Assembly (NCBI RefSeq): GCF_029227915.1
Contig: NC_079881.1
Location: forward strand, 4,650,001 to 4,714,000
Source: Hydractinia symbiolongicarpus
Lineage: Eukaryota; Cnidaria; Hydrozoa; Anthoathecata; Hydractiniidae
Direction of reading: 5' to 3'
DNA length: 64,000 bases
Both the position numbers and the translations under genes were made by a program. Positions 48,101-59,690 of this stretch are shown here, in pieces (position 1 is the first letter of the stretch; every line of letters starts with the position of its first letter). A model generated the notes under the pieces. It was given only the letters and a program-made list of their open reading frames with translations, was not told where the DNA came from and ran no database searches.

Positions 48101-51100
48101 GTTAATCTTTTCCAAATTCCAGGGACTAACAAATTATTATTTGTATATGAAGAATTAGTTCAATTCATAGTTGTGTATACAATAAAGCATGTACAAGCAT
48201 GTTTATTTGTCTGTGCAAATGTAAGTATGCATGTATAGGTGCAAATAAAGGCTGTTAATTCTCAAATTGGATTTTCATCAAGGTATTTAAGGGTATTAAT
48301 AAAATTTGATTTTCTCACAACTTATATAAAATGATCATGAAAATATCTAAGTTAGTTCCTGAATGTTGTGTTTTCTTTGTGAACTAGCTGCTGTTTCGCC
48401 TCCAAGAATTGTCATTTTTTTGCGCAGCGGGTTTTGTACAGATGGTCTGGGATCGAAAAACAAAAATGACATAAATGTGTTCAGAAACAAAAATTTGAGG
48501 TCGCGTATAAAAAAGCGTACTAGAATAAATTTCTAATGACATTTATTATTTCTTCAAAGTATCATACGTAGTTTAAAATATTTTAAAACATACCTGGAAT
48601 AAATATTTATTTATTATGTGTGACAACAGCGACAAGAACTCTTAAATTTGTTGGTTATGCCAAGGCATGCAAACAAAAGGCAAGTTTTGTTACAGCAACA
48701 CCGGAGTAATTTTCCAAGATAAAATATACCAAATTTTATTAAGCAAAAAATAATATCTTTTCAAAAATATATTTTCTGCAGCTCTCTTTTTCCTCTAAAG
48801 TTTTTTAATAAATAACTGATAAATATTTTTCTAAACTTTTTAAAACTGCTCGTGTTGTTACCACAGTCTAATTTGGGTTTTTTGTATTGTGTTGCATCAC
48901 TCAAGCGAATATTCGGAATAAACATATATGACTTATTATGAGATCTGTCAGAGGGTTATTTATTTAATTTTTATTTCTTATTTAGAGAACGAGTAAATCA
49001 CAGAGTCGAACGATTTCAGAACGATTTGGCTTTATAACCCAGTGTTGATGACAACCATTTAGTTGTGTAACTAACAAGAAGAAAAACGTTTTTACAATAA
49101 AAAATAAATTCAAAACAAGAATCTTGTTTTTGTGTTGCATACAGTTTCTGCTTTTTCTGGGTGTTGTACAGGTGCCATGTATTTTGGTACGTTGCTAAGA
49201 TCTGGAATAGCACATTCTTCTTGAGAAGACACTAAATACGCGACTTCCATTCCCAAATCTTCTGTATAGCTCTGATCTTTTTGTCGAAATTTTTTTTACT
49301 ACCCAGGTGCCAGAAACCTTTGAGTATTGGTGTTTAAACTGCAATTTGCCATCTTTCGTTTGTGCGTGCTTTGAGCTTGTGCCAGCATTATGATCTAACA
49401 CTGCTAACTGAGAACGCGCGACTATACTACTGTAGCTAAAATAAAGTCGTTTGGCAGTATTTGTTATAAAGGGCATGATATACCTCTAAACTGCCAGTAT
49501 GTTTAAATTCAACTAGGTACTTCAAATCTTGTACCAATAGTTTGTCTCGCACAACTTTCTCCAGCGCTATGAAAGCAGTACAACCCTCTCGAAGCCATTT
49601 TTTAATTCAGCTGTCGTCTTCACTGAGTTTGGCATGGGCACACTTCTTGTAATAAGTGTTTCCTTCCCAGTAATGTCCATTACTCACATGTTGTAAAAGA
49701 CTAAACCACTTTTCTTTTAAAATTGTTGGATTACCCTCGTATGATGCACAGCACCACCAAAAGTGATTGATAAGAGACTTTATCCAGGGTTGTAAATCAC
49801 GGGCACTTTTTTCCCCGCTGAGCTTCACTAATTTCTTTTTTATGTTCTTACTAATGTGCCATATATCAAATTGATGATTAATGTCATTCCGCTCCTCTTT
49901 TAAGTACCTTATTTGAATATGTCGATCAGTTGTAAGGCTGTTAATGGATATTCCAGCATTACTGACACTCTCTAGTACTTTAATCATCCCAGCTTTTTCC
50001 ATCCGCAATGAATTTTTTACTTCTCCCACATGGATCATATGGAAAGCCAAAATTTCTCCAGATTCCAAATTCATAAGGGTGTACGAACCATACTTCGCGT
50101 TATAACCCGGTGAATCACATCTCTCGTCGCTTATCAAATCAAGTTTATCCTCAGCATCAAGACAGCTTTGAAAACACTTTATGGAAAAAGAAAATGTTTT
50201 TGTATTTGATAAAATGCGACTTTTGAAATAAACTTTATCTTAGAAATTTCGATAAATTCCTTAATTCGCTGGTAAATATTGCTTGTAAATAATATAGCTG
50301 CTGACACGAGTAAATTTCCATGAGGTTGTCACAGAATAAAGGTTGCGAGCACCACTTATGAGTGTGGCCAGCTGAGCATATCATATGTAAGATCAGCTGT
50401 GTCCCAACGATTATGGAGTTAGAAATGTTTACCGCTTTCATGCATGTGAAACAGCGCAGTAGTGAAAGTATGCAAGCCCAATGTACAATAAAGTTACTTG
50501 ATTTGTAGTCACCAGTGAGTTCCCCAGAATCATTTTCATCACCATCATCACTTTCACTCTCCATCACGCTATCCGGGTGGAACAAAAATCTTGGTCATCA
50601 TTGTACACGGATGTAGCTGGGTCGTCGTCATTGTTTTCCACCTTGCTTTTTTTAAATAACACAGTATGCATTTCAACTGTCACATGGGGTGGAAATGACA
50701 TCATGGTGTTGCAACTCATGTTCTTAACACACTTCTTCGTGGGGACTTTTACTAACAACGGTTTCTTGTGTGCTTGTAAATCGTTTACTTCTACTGTTGA
50801 GATACCTTGAAAACAGTATTGGGTTTTCTTCGACTGCGTACTAGCAACAGCATTGACACCTTTATCCACAACATCAGGTTCAACTTGAGCAGCAAAATGT
50901 TGATATCTGTCTGAAGACACGTTTGCTTCGGAAAATGTGTCTTCGAGTACTAACTCTACCGCCTAAATAATGAAAAGGCTGTGGAAACAAGTTTGACAAA
51001 ATACAACATTTATCTTTTTTATGAGTGTTTTTCAGCCTCGTCACCAGGACTTGTTTGGCTTTTATATTATATTTACCTGTTTTTTCTCCCGTGATTTTAT

Positions 51101-54100
51101 CCTTTCTTCTGTGTTTTTCAATTTTTTACATTCTGACGTGAATATAAAGACTGTTGGTACAGCATCTGACAACAATCTTCTACGCGGGGTGGTACCAAGT
51201 AGTTCCGCCTAAAACGCGATATAATATTTAAATATAACCCCCGTCTAAAATGCAATAAGAATGATTCCTTTTTTTAACAAAGTTTGTTCAGCAAATAATG
51301 AATCATTATGTGAAAAATATTAAGGATGATTTCCTTACTTGCAGTTCTCTCTGGAAACACTCTGATTTAAAATGCTTTGAGCAAATAAAAAAGGCTGAAT
51401 CTTTTGGCAAGCCTCCATCACGTTGTATGTTTTGCAACTAACAAGGTTTTGATGTTTTTCGCCGAAGGAACTCTGTGGAGGCTCAGGTCTTTTTCACGTG
51501 ACGATCTGCTTGTACATCCGAATGCTGAACAGTTGGGCATGTTTTATTTATGTAAGAATTATAATGTTATTTAACGCATTGCTAGCTAATCGACTCAGAC
51601 ATAAAAGGAGACTGTACTTTGTAGCTTTGTTTACGAAAATTGCTTTCTGAACACATTTACATCATAAACTGCGCCCGATCCATTTTTTTTTATTGTCAAA
51701 GGGGTCGAGATAGCGGTCGTAATTCTCATAGAAAGAGCGTGAGTTTTTTAACTTTTCCTGGTAGAAGTGTTAAATAAAACTTTAAATTTTGAAGTTGTTG
51801 ACTGCTTTCTATGAAATATCAAAAAACAATTTTTGGGTTAACTTCTTCTTTAAGTTTAATTGAAAAAGGGTAAAAGCACGTCATACACAACGTTGTGTAT
51901 GACGTGCTTTTACCCTTGCACACTTTTAAGTCGTTAATGATATTGTTAACACAAATGAACATTTGGCACAACAAAACATTGTATTACCATGTCAACCATA
52001 ATTTTTGAAAATGCACTCACCTTTTTCTATTTCCACTTGTAGGTAATGACTTTTCTTTTATGCTATATCCTGAAAACCTAACACGGGAAAGAAATTTCTA
52101 TATAATGACAAATGACATTATTGGGGGTATAAAGGTTGTCGATGCACAGTTTTGCTACTTATTTTTAGGGTACTGGGATTAATGATGTTAGTTATCACAA
52201 ATTCAGTTTTAAAAGAAACAAGAGTACAACTTAAAAAACGAAGATTTTTACTTGATTGTCAACCTGCCAATTTTAAAAAAGAAAATAATTCACCAATTTG
52301 AATACAGGGTTCGAATTAGCGCTTCAAAGTGATATTGAAAAGTAGGGCAAAAATGTGATGCAATTTTTAGCATTTTTTTACATTTATGCGAAGCATTACA
52401 TCAAGCCATGAAATAGTATCAAAAACTTTTAGGTCGGCGTAAGAAACAACTATGATTTACAGCCGTATTCTTTGTGCGACTAACATCTTTCAGCAAAGTT
52501 ACCATTTTTAAATGCACGTTGACCGCCTTTTCTACATTGAGCTTGTAACAACCTAAGGTTGTTTTTTGTTAAAGATACGACACTTTGCTATTTATTATTA
52601 AACAAAAAATTTTTTTTAAGTTAGAAGTTTTCGACAGTAAAAAGGAAATTATTCGATGACTTTTGGGTCACTTTTCCCGACATTTAGTTACTCACAATGT
52701 ATTACCTCTTTCCTCTTTTATAGTATAAAATTATTTCAATAAAAAAGTTAACATATAATATATGGTAACTCTTTTATGTACCGTATTTTCTGGTATAAGT
52801 TGATTTTTACAACTTCCACCATTGGTGCGGGTTATAATGTGGTGCTGGTTATGTGATAAGTTTTATATTTTCTGTCATTTATTGTGAAATTTAAAGTTAA
52901 TACATTCAATGAGAAAAATAGTACTAATGGGATAAAATGCATACATTGATAAAACTGCATGCACGATCCTATATCTACGTAATCTTACTTCAACTACGTG
53001 ATTTAATTTTTTCACACAGTAAAATTGCTATAACTTTCTATTGCTTGCCAGTGCTAATATTACGAGCTCTCTCTGAAACACAATTCTGTAGAATAATTTT
53101 TCTTTTGTGTTGAATGTAATTCTAATCTATTTATATCTTTGCAATAACATTGAGCACATTAAAATGATTTGCTTCTTGTAATAGAGCAATATAGAAGGTA
53201 TCACTTTTAGGTTTAATTGACACGTATTTCACAACCTAGTGCCCAGGACTTAATTATTAATTCCTGTTAAAAACATTAAAAAATGTTAAAATTACAATAT
53301 AGATAATAATTTTCTTTTTTTATCTTGGCTACCTTCGAGCAACAGGTGGCCACTGAAAATATCAAAAATAAATATAAAATACAATTAATAGGACACACGC
53401 AACTATCTCCTCCTCATTGCCGCCATTTTATCATGCACACTGTGATTGCTGAGATATAAATAGATAACAAAATTCTCTAAACATTAGAAAAGAACGTTTC
53501 GTGCATCGCTGTTATAGACAATCCGTGATAATTATTATTTTGTTTATTTTGATGCCAAAAAAACTTAAATATACATCAAAAACAGAGATTTTACTTTGGG
53601 TTTATAGCCTGATAGAATGGTTTTGTTTGTTTGTTTGTTTAATAGCAGGAAGTAAGAGTTATTATTGGCTGAAACTAATGTCTACCAATAAAAAGAAAAC
53701 AGCATTGTCTGATTTAGTACTGTCGGCATTAGCAAAAGATCGACTTGTCAAATTAACTTTAATTCATTATTATTTCGGCAATCGGAGACAAGGAAGTTAA
53801 AACTGAGAGAGTCGCTGATTCAGACACTCGGTTCTCGTGTTTGGGGTTCACGAGTTTAAACGTCCCCCACTTGTGCTATCTGATAGCATCTAGTTTATAA
53901 CTCCCATATAAAAAGCTGAGCTGCGGGTTATATGATGTGCGGGTTATATACCGGAAAATATGGTAAGGTTGAAAACAAAAGATAAAAACATTCTAGTTTT
54001 ATATGTATGACGATCAGACCTAAGATTTCTTTGGTTGTTTAGTTGTCTACTTGTTCTTATTAGGGGTAAAAAGGTTGTAAATGCACAGTTTTGCTACTTA

Positions 54101-54813
54101 TTTTTAGGGTACTGGGATTAATGATGTTAGTTATCACAAATTCAGTTTTAAAAGAAACAAGAGTACAACTTAAAAAACGAAGATTTCTACTTGATTGTCA
54201 ACCTTGCAATTTTAAAAAAGAAAAAAATTCACCAATTTGAATACTTGAAAGCAACCTTAGTCCAAAAGATTCCATGGAGGTGGGTGGACTCTGGCCTCCA
54301 TCCCTTGCTGCCATTTTTTAATAAATTTCTAACATTGGAATCTAAAATCTAGAATTGGCAGATTATATAGCTAAAAAATTTGCAGAAAATCAAATGAGTC
54401 TGCCAGATTCGAAATAATTTTATATGGTAACTCTTTTATCTAACGTTGAAAACAAAAGATAAAAACATTCTAGTTTTATCTGTATGAAGATCAGACCTAA
54501 GATTTCTTTGGTTGTTTAGTTGTTCTACTTTCTTCACCAAAGCTATGGAACCATGCAGAAGTAAAACATTAGGAAGGTACACAAACCTCACATTCAATGT
54601 ATCATTTTCTTGAATAATATTTATGCTTTCTTGTGAAGGGAAATAAAAACCATCCAAATATAGTGATACTATACCATTTGAAGAATAATACTGCTCTTTT
54701 ATCAAATAGCAAAGATCAGTTACCCTCTTGCATGATTCTTTGTCTACCAGAAAACATACTTTTCGATTGTTGGAGGAAGCAGGGAAATCTTCAAAGTGAA
54801 GTTTCACCCTCAT
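42134..54813 (-). CDS. COIL: Coilin (Cajal body scaffold)
   Basis: Nuclear scaffold of Cajal bodies. Eight exons on the minus strand: 54813-54497, 48032-47177, 46815-46732, 46628-46551, 44882-44835, 43900-43819, 42655-42579 and 42163-42134, in consistent phase, 523 codons (human 576). Residues 1-100 form the ubiquitin-like self-association domain (MRVKLHFEDFP, CFLVDKESCKRVTDLCYLI, LYLDGFYFPSQESINII). Exon 2 is Ser/Asp/Glu-rich, with two long Ser-acidic tracts, and ends in the basic LRNRRRRQKRLELARNKAKK. The C-terminal Tudor-like domain is split over small exons (SVGSLIAYK, VIEMSFSYTPEMSEFK, GRFELPMEQDED). Two uncertainties: exon 1 could end earlier in the same phase (at a GTGAG-GTTTG donor), and the last exon (MATNNVSLW then stop) is tentative. 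Intron 1 holds several insertions. Confidence 0.9.
45140..45497 (+). mobile_element. Putative retroposon with (CAAA)n tail
   Basis: A GC-richer block at about 45150-45390, standing out from its AT-rich surroundings, leads into AATAAATAAAGGGATGAATAAATGAACG and then about 80 bp of CAAA repeats at 45415-45497. A short body followed by a microsatellite tail is typical of SINE-like insertions. No clear tRNA-type promoter was found. In coilin intron 4. Confidence 0.45.
45415..45497. repeat. (CAAA)n microsatellite
   Basis: About twenty units of ACAA/CAAA. The minus-strand open frames over it (repeating FVCL) are artefacts of the tetranucleotide repeat. Confidence 0.98.
49110..51540 (-). pseudogene. 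THAP-domain transposase pseudogene
   Basis: Remnant of a DNA transposon gene in coilin intron 1. Near 51540-51350 is a THAP zinc-finger start (MPNCSAFGCTSRSS, HRVPS, FFICSKHFKSECFQREL) broken by a stop and frame change. A junction-region exon at 51209-51077 has DAVPTVFIF, and an exon starting near 50963 has a Lys-rich and acidic segment. The transposase region has SDERCDSPGYNAKYGSYTLM, TTDRHIQIRYLK, HQFDIWHISKNIKKKL, HFWWCCASYEGN and RSQLAVLDHNAG. Disabling lesions: a frame change near 50290, a TGA at 49607, a frame change near 49465 and another near 49260, after which the acidic tail runs to 49110. THAP plus this catalytic region suggests a Kolobok- or P-like element; not verified. Confidence 0.85.
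51866..51917. repeat. Perfect 52-bp palindrome
   Basis: Two 26-bp arms with no spacer, centred on AACGTT. The left arm begins AAGGGTAAAAGCACGTC and the right arm is its exact complement ending in TTTTACCCTT. Pairing stops at the outer flanks. It lies in coilin intron 1, 326 bp beyond the THAP pseudogene start. Confidence 0.97.
52128..52305. repeat. Duplicated segment, copy of 54064-54244
   Basis: Nearly identical to 54064-54244 (shared TGCACAGTTTTGCTACTTAT, then a GAGTACAACTTAAAAAACG block and CACCAATTTGAATAC). Together with 53966-54052, which copies 54445-54532, it shows that a stretch covering the end of coilin exon 1 and the start of intron 1 was tandemly duplicated. Confidence 0.9.
52779..53965. 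mobile_element. TA-flanked inverted-repeat element
   Basis: Ends are inverted: TACCGTATTTTCTGGTATA at 52779 and the complement of TACCATATTTTCCGGTATA at 53965. The duplicated coilin segment provides the empty site: at about 54430-54446 the sequence CTTTTATCTAACGTTG has a single TA where the other copy carries the element between two TAs. A TA duplication suits Tc1/mariner-type elements, but no transposase was recognised in its 1.2 kb. Confidence 0.8.
53770..53875 (+). repeat. Dispersed repeat C, copy 1
   Basis: Matches the reverse complement of 57186-57300: shared AGGAAGTTAA, GAGAGAGTCGCT, GTTTGGGGTTCACGA and ACGTCCCCCACTT in order. It lies inside the TA-flanked element and is non-coding as far as can be seen. 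Confidence 0.75.
53966..54052 (-). pseudogene. Duplicated 3' part of coilin exon 1
   Basis: Copy of 54445-54532, including the exon end AAATCTTAG followed by the same GTCTGATC donor. It lacks the upstream part of the exon and the initiation codon. It lies in intron 1 immediately right of the TA-flanked element. Confidence 0.85.
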
Positions 54814-56213
54814 GTTGTATTTATTGGTGTAAAAAAGTGTTTTATGCTAAAAGAAGAGAAATATATTACACACTTAAATAAATCAAAAAGGTTAGGTTTA
54901 TAAATTTAAGGCCTCTTGCTAAAAAGGGTTGCTGGGATGGGCTTAACTTTTTTAGGATTATTCTTAGAAATTAAAACTCACAACACCACACAACAGTTTT
55001 ATTCATCAAGGAGAATCATTGTGCAAAATTTGCTGATGTGTGATTAACTCGATTATTTTGGATTTTAACAAAAAATGGGAAAACCCCTGAATTTTTTAGC
55101 CTTTTTATGTGAATTATGTAAAATTACGTGAATTATGTAAAAAACTAGACGTTAACCTGTGAAAAATCCATGGGGTTGCCTGTCCTTTATATATCACATT
55201 TCGTGTTTCCATAACAAAAGACAAACAGATGCGCAAACAGACAGACGGCTATTTTTATAGAGATAGAAAATATGTTAACTTTTATTTGGCTACCAGAATC
55301 TTTAAAATATGTTTGAAAAATTTGTTAATTAAAAATCTGAATTTTAAGCAGATAGTTTAGGCAAATTTGAAGCTTACAATTTCACAAGTGCTGACATATA
55401 CAAAAAATATTTGCTACCATTTGGTTTCTTTTATGACATACAGGTTTGACGCCATTTTGAAAAGTCTACCAAAATTTCTGTAGGGGTTGGGGGTGGGGAA
55501 AGTCTAGTATATTTAGGATTAAGTTCAAAACATAGGGGTCAAGTAAATTTTCAGAAAAATTCTATTAAAGGTAAAAAATATCAACTTGAATCAACAGAGT
55601 ATATGTATTTTTTTACGGTCTATTAAGTATTACATACTTCTGAGAAATGTAGGCAAACTTAAAATAAAATCAAAATTAAAAATGATAACAATGAAGAAAA
55701 AAACAAAAAAAACAAACGTGGATATCTTTTAAAGGGATTACAATTTCCTTAAATTTGTTGAGTGTAAAAGTGTAAAAAGCCAAAAAAGGGATGAAATTTA
55801 CAAGGTACAAGGTCTTGCAAAGAAGGATCGAAAAATTATGTTAACATTAACTAAGTTGAAACGAACCAAAATAATTTAAGCCATAGGTCAAGCAAAAAAA
55901 ACTTGTAACATTAAACAAGTATATTTTTAGAATAGGTCTAACACTTTCTGAACATAATGTGCGGTATATATTAGACCTTTAATCTTAAAGTCTTGTTAAC
56001 AACACAAACAACAAGTTACTTGGATAAACAAAGGCACAATGTACATATAAAACATCAAGATTTGCAAAAAACAAATGTATTAAAGAAGAAGGAATACAAA
56101 GACAAAATGGTGATGCATTAATATTTTAACATTTCAAGTGTTTTATCTTCTTTCTGTTGGGTATTTCACCCAAATGTCACATATTTACATAACTGTAGTA
56201 TACTTCTTCAAAA

Positions 56214-56384
56214 TCATCTTGCGTCAAATACAATCATTCTACGGGTGCGCTTTTTGTACATTATTCTATACCCACATTCTCTGCATCGAATTGGATCACG
56301 AGCTTTGATCTCATTTTCAGAATGACATTCTCCACAAATGTACACCATTGCTTTGTTTGGAACATTTTGCTGTGTTGAATCCAT
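56214..56384 (-). CDS. POLR2K: RNA polymerase subunit RPB12 (ABC10-alpha)
   Basis: Small zinc-binding subunit shared by RNA polymerases I, II and III. A 56-codon single-exon frame starting [11 protein letters not shown]; an ATG 20 codons upstream is in frame but lies in what looks like untranslated sequence, and a TTTTATAG-TTTGC acceptor there suggests a 5' untranslated intron. Zinc ligands are ICGEC (C17, C20) and RCREC (C34, C37), followed by [12 protein letters not shown] and the conserved end VFDAR. Length and sequence match the family closely (human protein 58 residues). Confidence 0.97.
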   Translation of the reverse strand: MDSTQQNVPNKAMVYICGECHSENEIKARDPIRCRECGYRIMYKKRTRRMIVFDAR

Positions 56385-57185
56385 TTCATGTGTGTTTATT
56401 ATATTATACTGCAAACTATAAAATATTGATAATAAAAAGTTCAATTAAAAAAACATTGCAGATGTATAGTTATCCACCCAAAGGACAAAGTGAGTCGTTT
56501 TTAACTTCAATTTTTTTGACCAAAAGTTGGAATAAGCTTAATATTTGATTGTTTTTGAGAAAATCTTACCAAAAGTGTTACTCTAGGGCAATATCTGCAA
56601 GGTCTGCAATGTTGTGTTGCTCAGGGGTACGCAACTTAAAAGAGAAGACTGAGCCCTGTTCGTATTTCTAGCAATTTAATTTCGGATAGAGCAATAAATC
56701 CAATGTCCAACTTTGAAAATAAATCCCCTTAAAAGTTTGAATATTTTACAAACAAGAAACGCAATGACATCAAAATTACTTTGATGTTTGTTGCTCTACA
56801 CAGAAGCTTTTATTCAAGATGGTGATCAGATTTGATTGAAGTTGCTTGTTTAAATGTTTTTTTTTAATCTTTACTCCTATATAAATGTAAATCAAGCAGC
56901 AATACTAATCTTGTACAAGTGTTTTGAGATTAGTTGTTAAGGTGATTCCTAAAAATTGCTGAAAAAGTCAAATAATGTTTTGATTAATAGTTAAAAATGT
57001 GATGAGATTTAAAACATTGTTGACCAAATGAGGAAAAGGCAAAGGACCAATGTAATGAAACATTATCAAAAATGTATGAATGGTTCAGTCTTTTTCAGGA
57101 ATATTTAAGTAGGTGTGCGATCATTTGCACGTGTAAATCAAGTAACGCGTGCAATACGAGCTCCAAGGTTATTTTTGTTGTGGAT
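56385..57185. other. Upstream flank of POLR2K, no gene seen
   Basis: AT-rich sequence upstream of the RPB12 gene, expected to contain its promoter and any 5' untranslated exon. No other gene was recognised. Confidence 0.5.
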
Positions 57186-57300
57186 TTATTTTGCGGTAGA
57201 AAAGTGGGGGACGTTTTAAATCGTGAACCCCAAACATGATGACCCAGCGTCTACTGGTATAGCGACTCTCTCAATCTTAACTTCCTTTTCTACTGTCCGA
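57186..57300 (-). repeat. Dispersed repeat C, copy 2
   Basis: Inverted relative to copy 1 at 53770-53875, with the same order of blocks when read on the minus strand (GAGAGAGTCGCT, GTTTGGGGTTCACGA, ACGTCCCCCACTT). The open frame across it has no family resemblance. Confidence 0.75.
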
Positions 57301-57524
57301 AATAGTATGCATGACTATACTGTCATTTTTATGTCATCACAAGCAAATAGGCAAAAATTTTACAGAAAAAAAAATTATACCGCACAAGGGTTTCATTTTT
57401 ACAGGCATAAAGAAAAAATCCATTAAATTTGGGCCTGCTATGGTTTCCAATTGTTTTGTCAAATGGATAAATTATCTACAAATAAATCCATGATAAAATC
57501 TCTCTTCCGCCTGTGAGTGCAGTT

Positions 57525-57915
57525 TTGCAGACTTACTTCATCTGTGCTCTGTCGGCGTTAAGAACCGCATGCCTGGATTTCTTGTGAAAGACCTGGTTAC
57601 CAACGACGAAGGGGCCAGGCAAAACAGATTTATGTCTACGTAGTTCTTTTAACTAAGTCAAGAGTTGGTGAATTAGCTAGGATGGTAAGGTTGGCTATGA
57701 ATAGGCTTGCTCATTGATTAAAAGGACCAGGACTATTCAACAATTTCTGAGATATGAAGGTGTCCGATCAAGACGGAAATCTATCGGACGTTTTGCCTGA
57801 GTCTCCAAAAATTATTTCGAGGGCTGTCATCACATGCTACAAAATGAATTTTATAGGTTGATTTTGAAAACTCAATATTTATTTTTCAGGCGTGTGCTTA
57901 ATCGCACGCATGATT
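57525..57915 (-). repeat. Dispersed repeat A, copy 2
   Basis: Reverse-complement match of 19868-20305. It ends near 57915 in the same TTAATCGCACGC motif. The two copies differ by scattered substitutions and small indels, so they are independent older insertions. Confidence 0.8.
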
Positions 57916-58329
57916 TAGGCGTGAAGGCGTGTGAGTGTTATCGCACGCCTCTCCTGAAAAAAATGTTGGTTGTGTTTCCAAAACTTATTTTTTTTGCAGA
58001 TTTTGCCATATATTTACACCAAAATGAATTCTGTAAAAAATTAAAAAATCGGTCATTTGCAAAATATTTCTTCTGCAAAATTTTTGATGTCTTGAATCTG
58101 CAGCAATTTCTACTACTTTGTTATTTAGAGTGAGCAAAAATTCCTTTTTTAACAAATTTTTAAATATAAAACGAAAAACACGCTTTTTCGAAAAAATGTG
58201 ACAAACTATTGTTGCTATTGTAATGCTAAAGTGATTGATAGATATGATGCAGAAAAAAAATTAAACGGAGGGGAGTTTTGGACGTTTTAGTGAAAAACAA
58301 AGATGTGGATTTATGCTTTAACAAGTGTA

Positions 58330-58580
58330 TGAAGGCAAAAAGATGCAGGTGCTAGGTGAAGTGAGCTCTTTTTAGTCTGTTTCTTTGCCATAAAGGTATC
58401 ATTATGACTTTATATGAATAAAGTCAATCAGAAGTTATCAATCTGCCTACTACACACATACAATCTATAATAGTTTAAGGCCTTGACAATTTTTACGTAG
58501 AAAAAAAATGGGCAGAAAAAGACCTTTCTTTGCCAAGCTCCCGCATATTTCTGCCTGCCAAGCAGTTGTTAGAGCTGGAA
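58330..58580. mobile_element. MITE family B, interrupted copy, left part
   Basis: Matches the interior of the MITE at 33492-33830 (GTGCTAGGTGA, TATCATTA-GACTTTATATGAAT, CAATCAGAAGTTAT, CTGCCTGCCA-GCAGTTGTTAGAGC). The terminal repeat on this side is missing. The right part of the same copy resumes at 60899-60955 with the inverted end (CGGAAAATG, ACATTCAAAAA). The 2.3-kb element at 58581-60898 separates the two. Confidence 0.85.
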
Positions 58581-58749
58581 GGTTAAGTAAAGCTAGCCGT
58601 ACCTAACAGCCGCACCTTAGCCGTACCTTAGCCGTACTTAAGAAAATTCGTAATTAGCAGCTCTGTGTAAGACCACTTGCTTCTAAGCTTAAAATTATTC
58701 GTTAATGTATATCAAAGTTAAATTGTCTAACTTTTATTTCGTCTTTTAG

Positions 58750-58884
58750 GTGAATATCTATGCCGATAAAAATGATGCAAAATGGAGCACTCCATCGTCG
58801 AGCCCCAGTAACCCCCAGGGAATCCTCAATGATGAAATACCGATAATAATATATCTTACATGTATTATAATTTTTATAAAATGA
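58750..58884 (+). other. Exon-like open segment inside the foldback element
   Basis: After a good acceptor (CGTCTTTTAG) an open frame of 44 codons to a TGA at 58882-58884 begins VNIYADKNDAKWSTPSSSPS. Its first part is richer in G+C than the surroundings. It could be captured host coding sequence, or the last exon of a lost transposase, or chance. No family was recognised. Confidence 0.25.
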
Positions 58885-59012
58885 TTTTAATACAAATACA
58901 AAAGAGATTTTTAAAATTGAATGTATGAAAAACATTAGTAAAGTAAGATTGAACATTATTACGCTGCGGACAATATTAGAGCTAGCGCTAAAAGTGACTA
59001 CAGCTGGCTAAA

Positions 59013-59690
59013 TTCAAATACGGTTGCCAAAATAAGGTACGGCTAGATAATATTAAGGTACAGCTGGGTCTTATCATATAAGAAACAATTTCAAATGCTA
59101 AAAACGTTCAATAAAAACGAAATTATGTTAGGTACGGCTAGCCAAAATAAGGTACGGCTGGAAAATATTAAGGTACGGCTGGGTCCTATCATATAAGAAA
59201 CAACTTCAAATGCTACAAATGTTCAATAAAAACGAAATTATGTTAGGTACGGCTAGCCAAAATAAGGTACGGCTGGACCATATTAGGGTACGGCTGGGTC
59301 CTATCATATAAGAAACAACTTCAAAAGCTAAAAACGTTCAATAAAAACAAAATTAAGTTAGGTACGGCTAGCCAAAATAAGGTACGGCTGGAAAATATTA
59401 AGGTACAGCTGGGTCCTATCATATAAGAAACAACTTCAAATGCTACAAATGTTCAATAAAAACGAAATTATGTTAGGTACGGCTAGCCAAAATAAGGTAC
59501 GGCTGGACCATATTAGGGTACGGCTGGGTCCTATCATATAAGAAACAACTTCAAAAGCTAAAAACGTTCAATAAAAACAAAATTAAGTTAGGTACGGCTA
59601 ACCAAAATAAGGTACGGCTGGACAATATTAAGGTACGGCTGGGACCTATCATATAAGAAACAACTTCAAATGCTAAAAACGTTCAATAAA
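59013..59690. repeat. 115-bp tandem array, left arm
   Basis: Units start with GTTAGGTACGGCTAGCCAAA at about 59128, 59242, 59357, 59472 and 59587, preceded by a partial unit. Units alternate between a GAAAATATTAAGG type and a GACCATATTAGGG type, so pairs of units form a 230-bp higher-order repeat. Confidence 0.9.
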
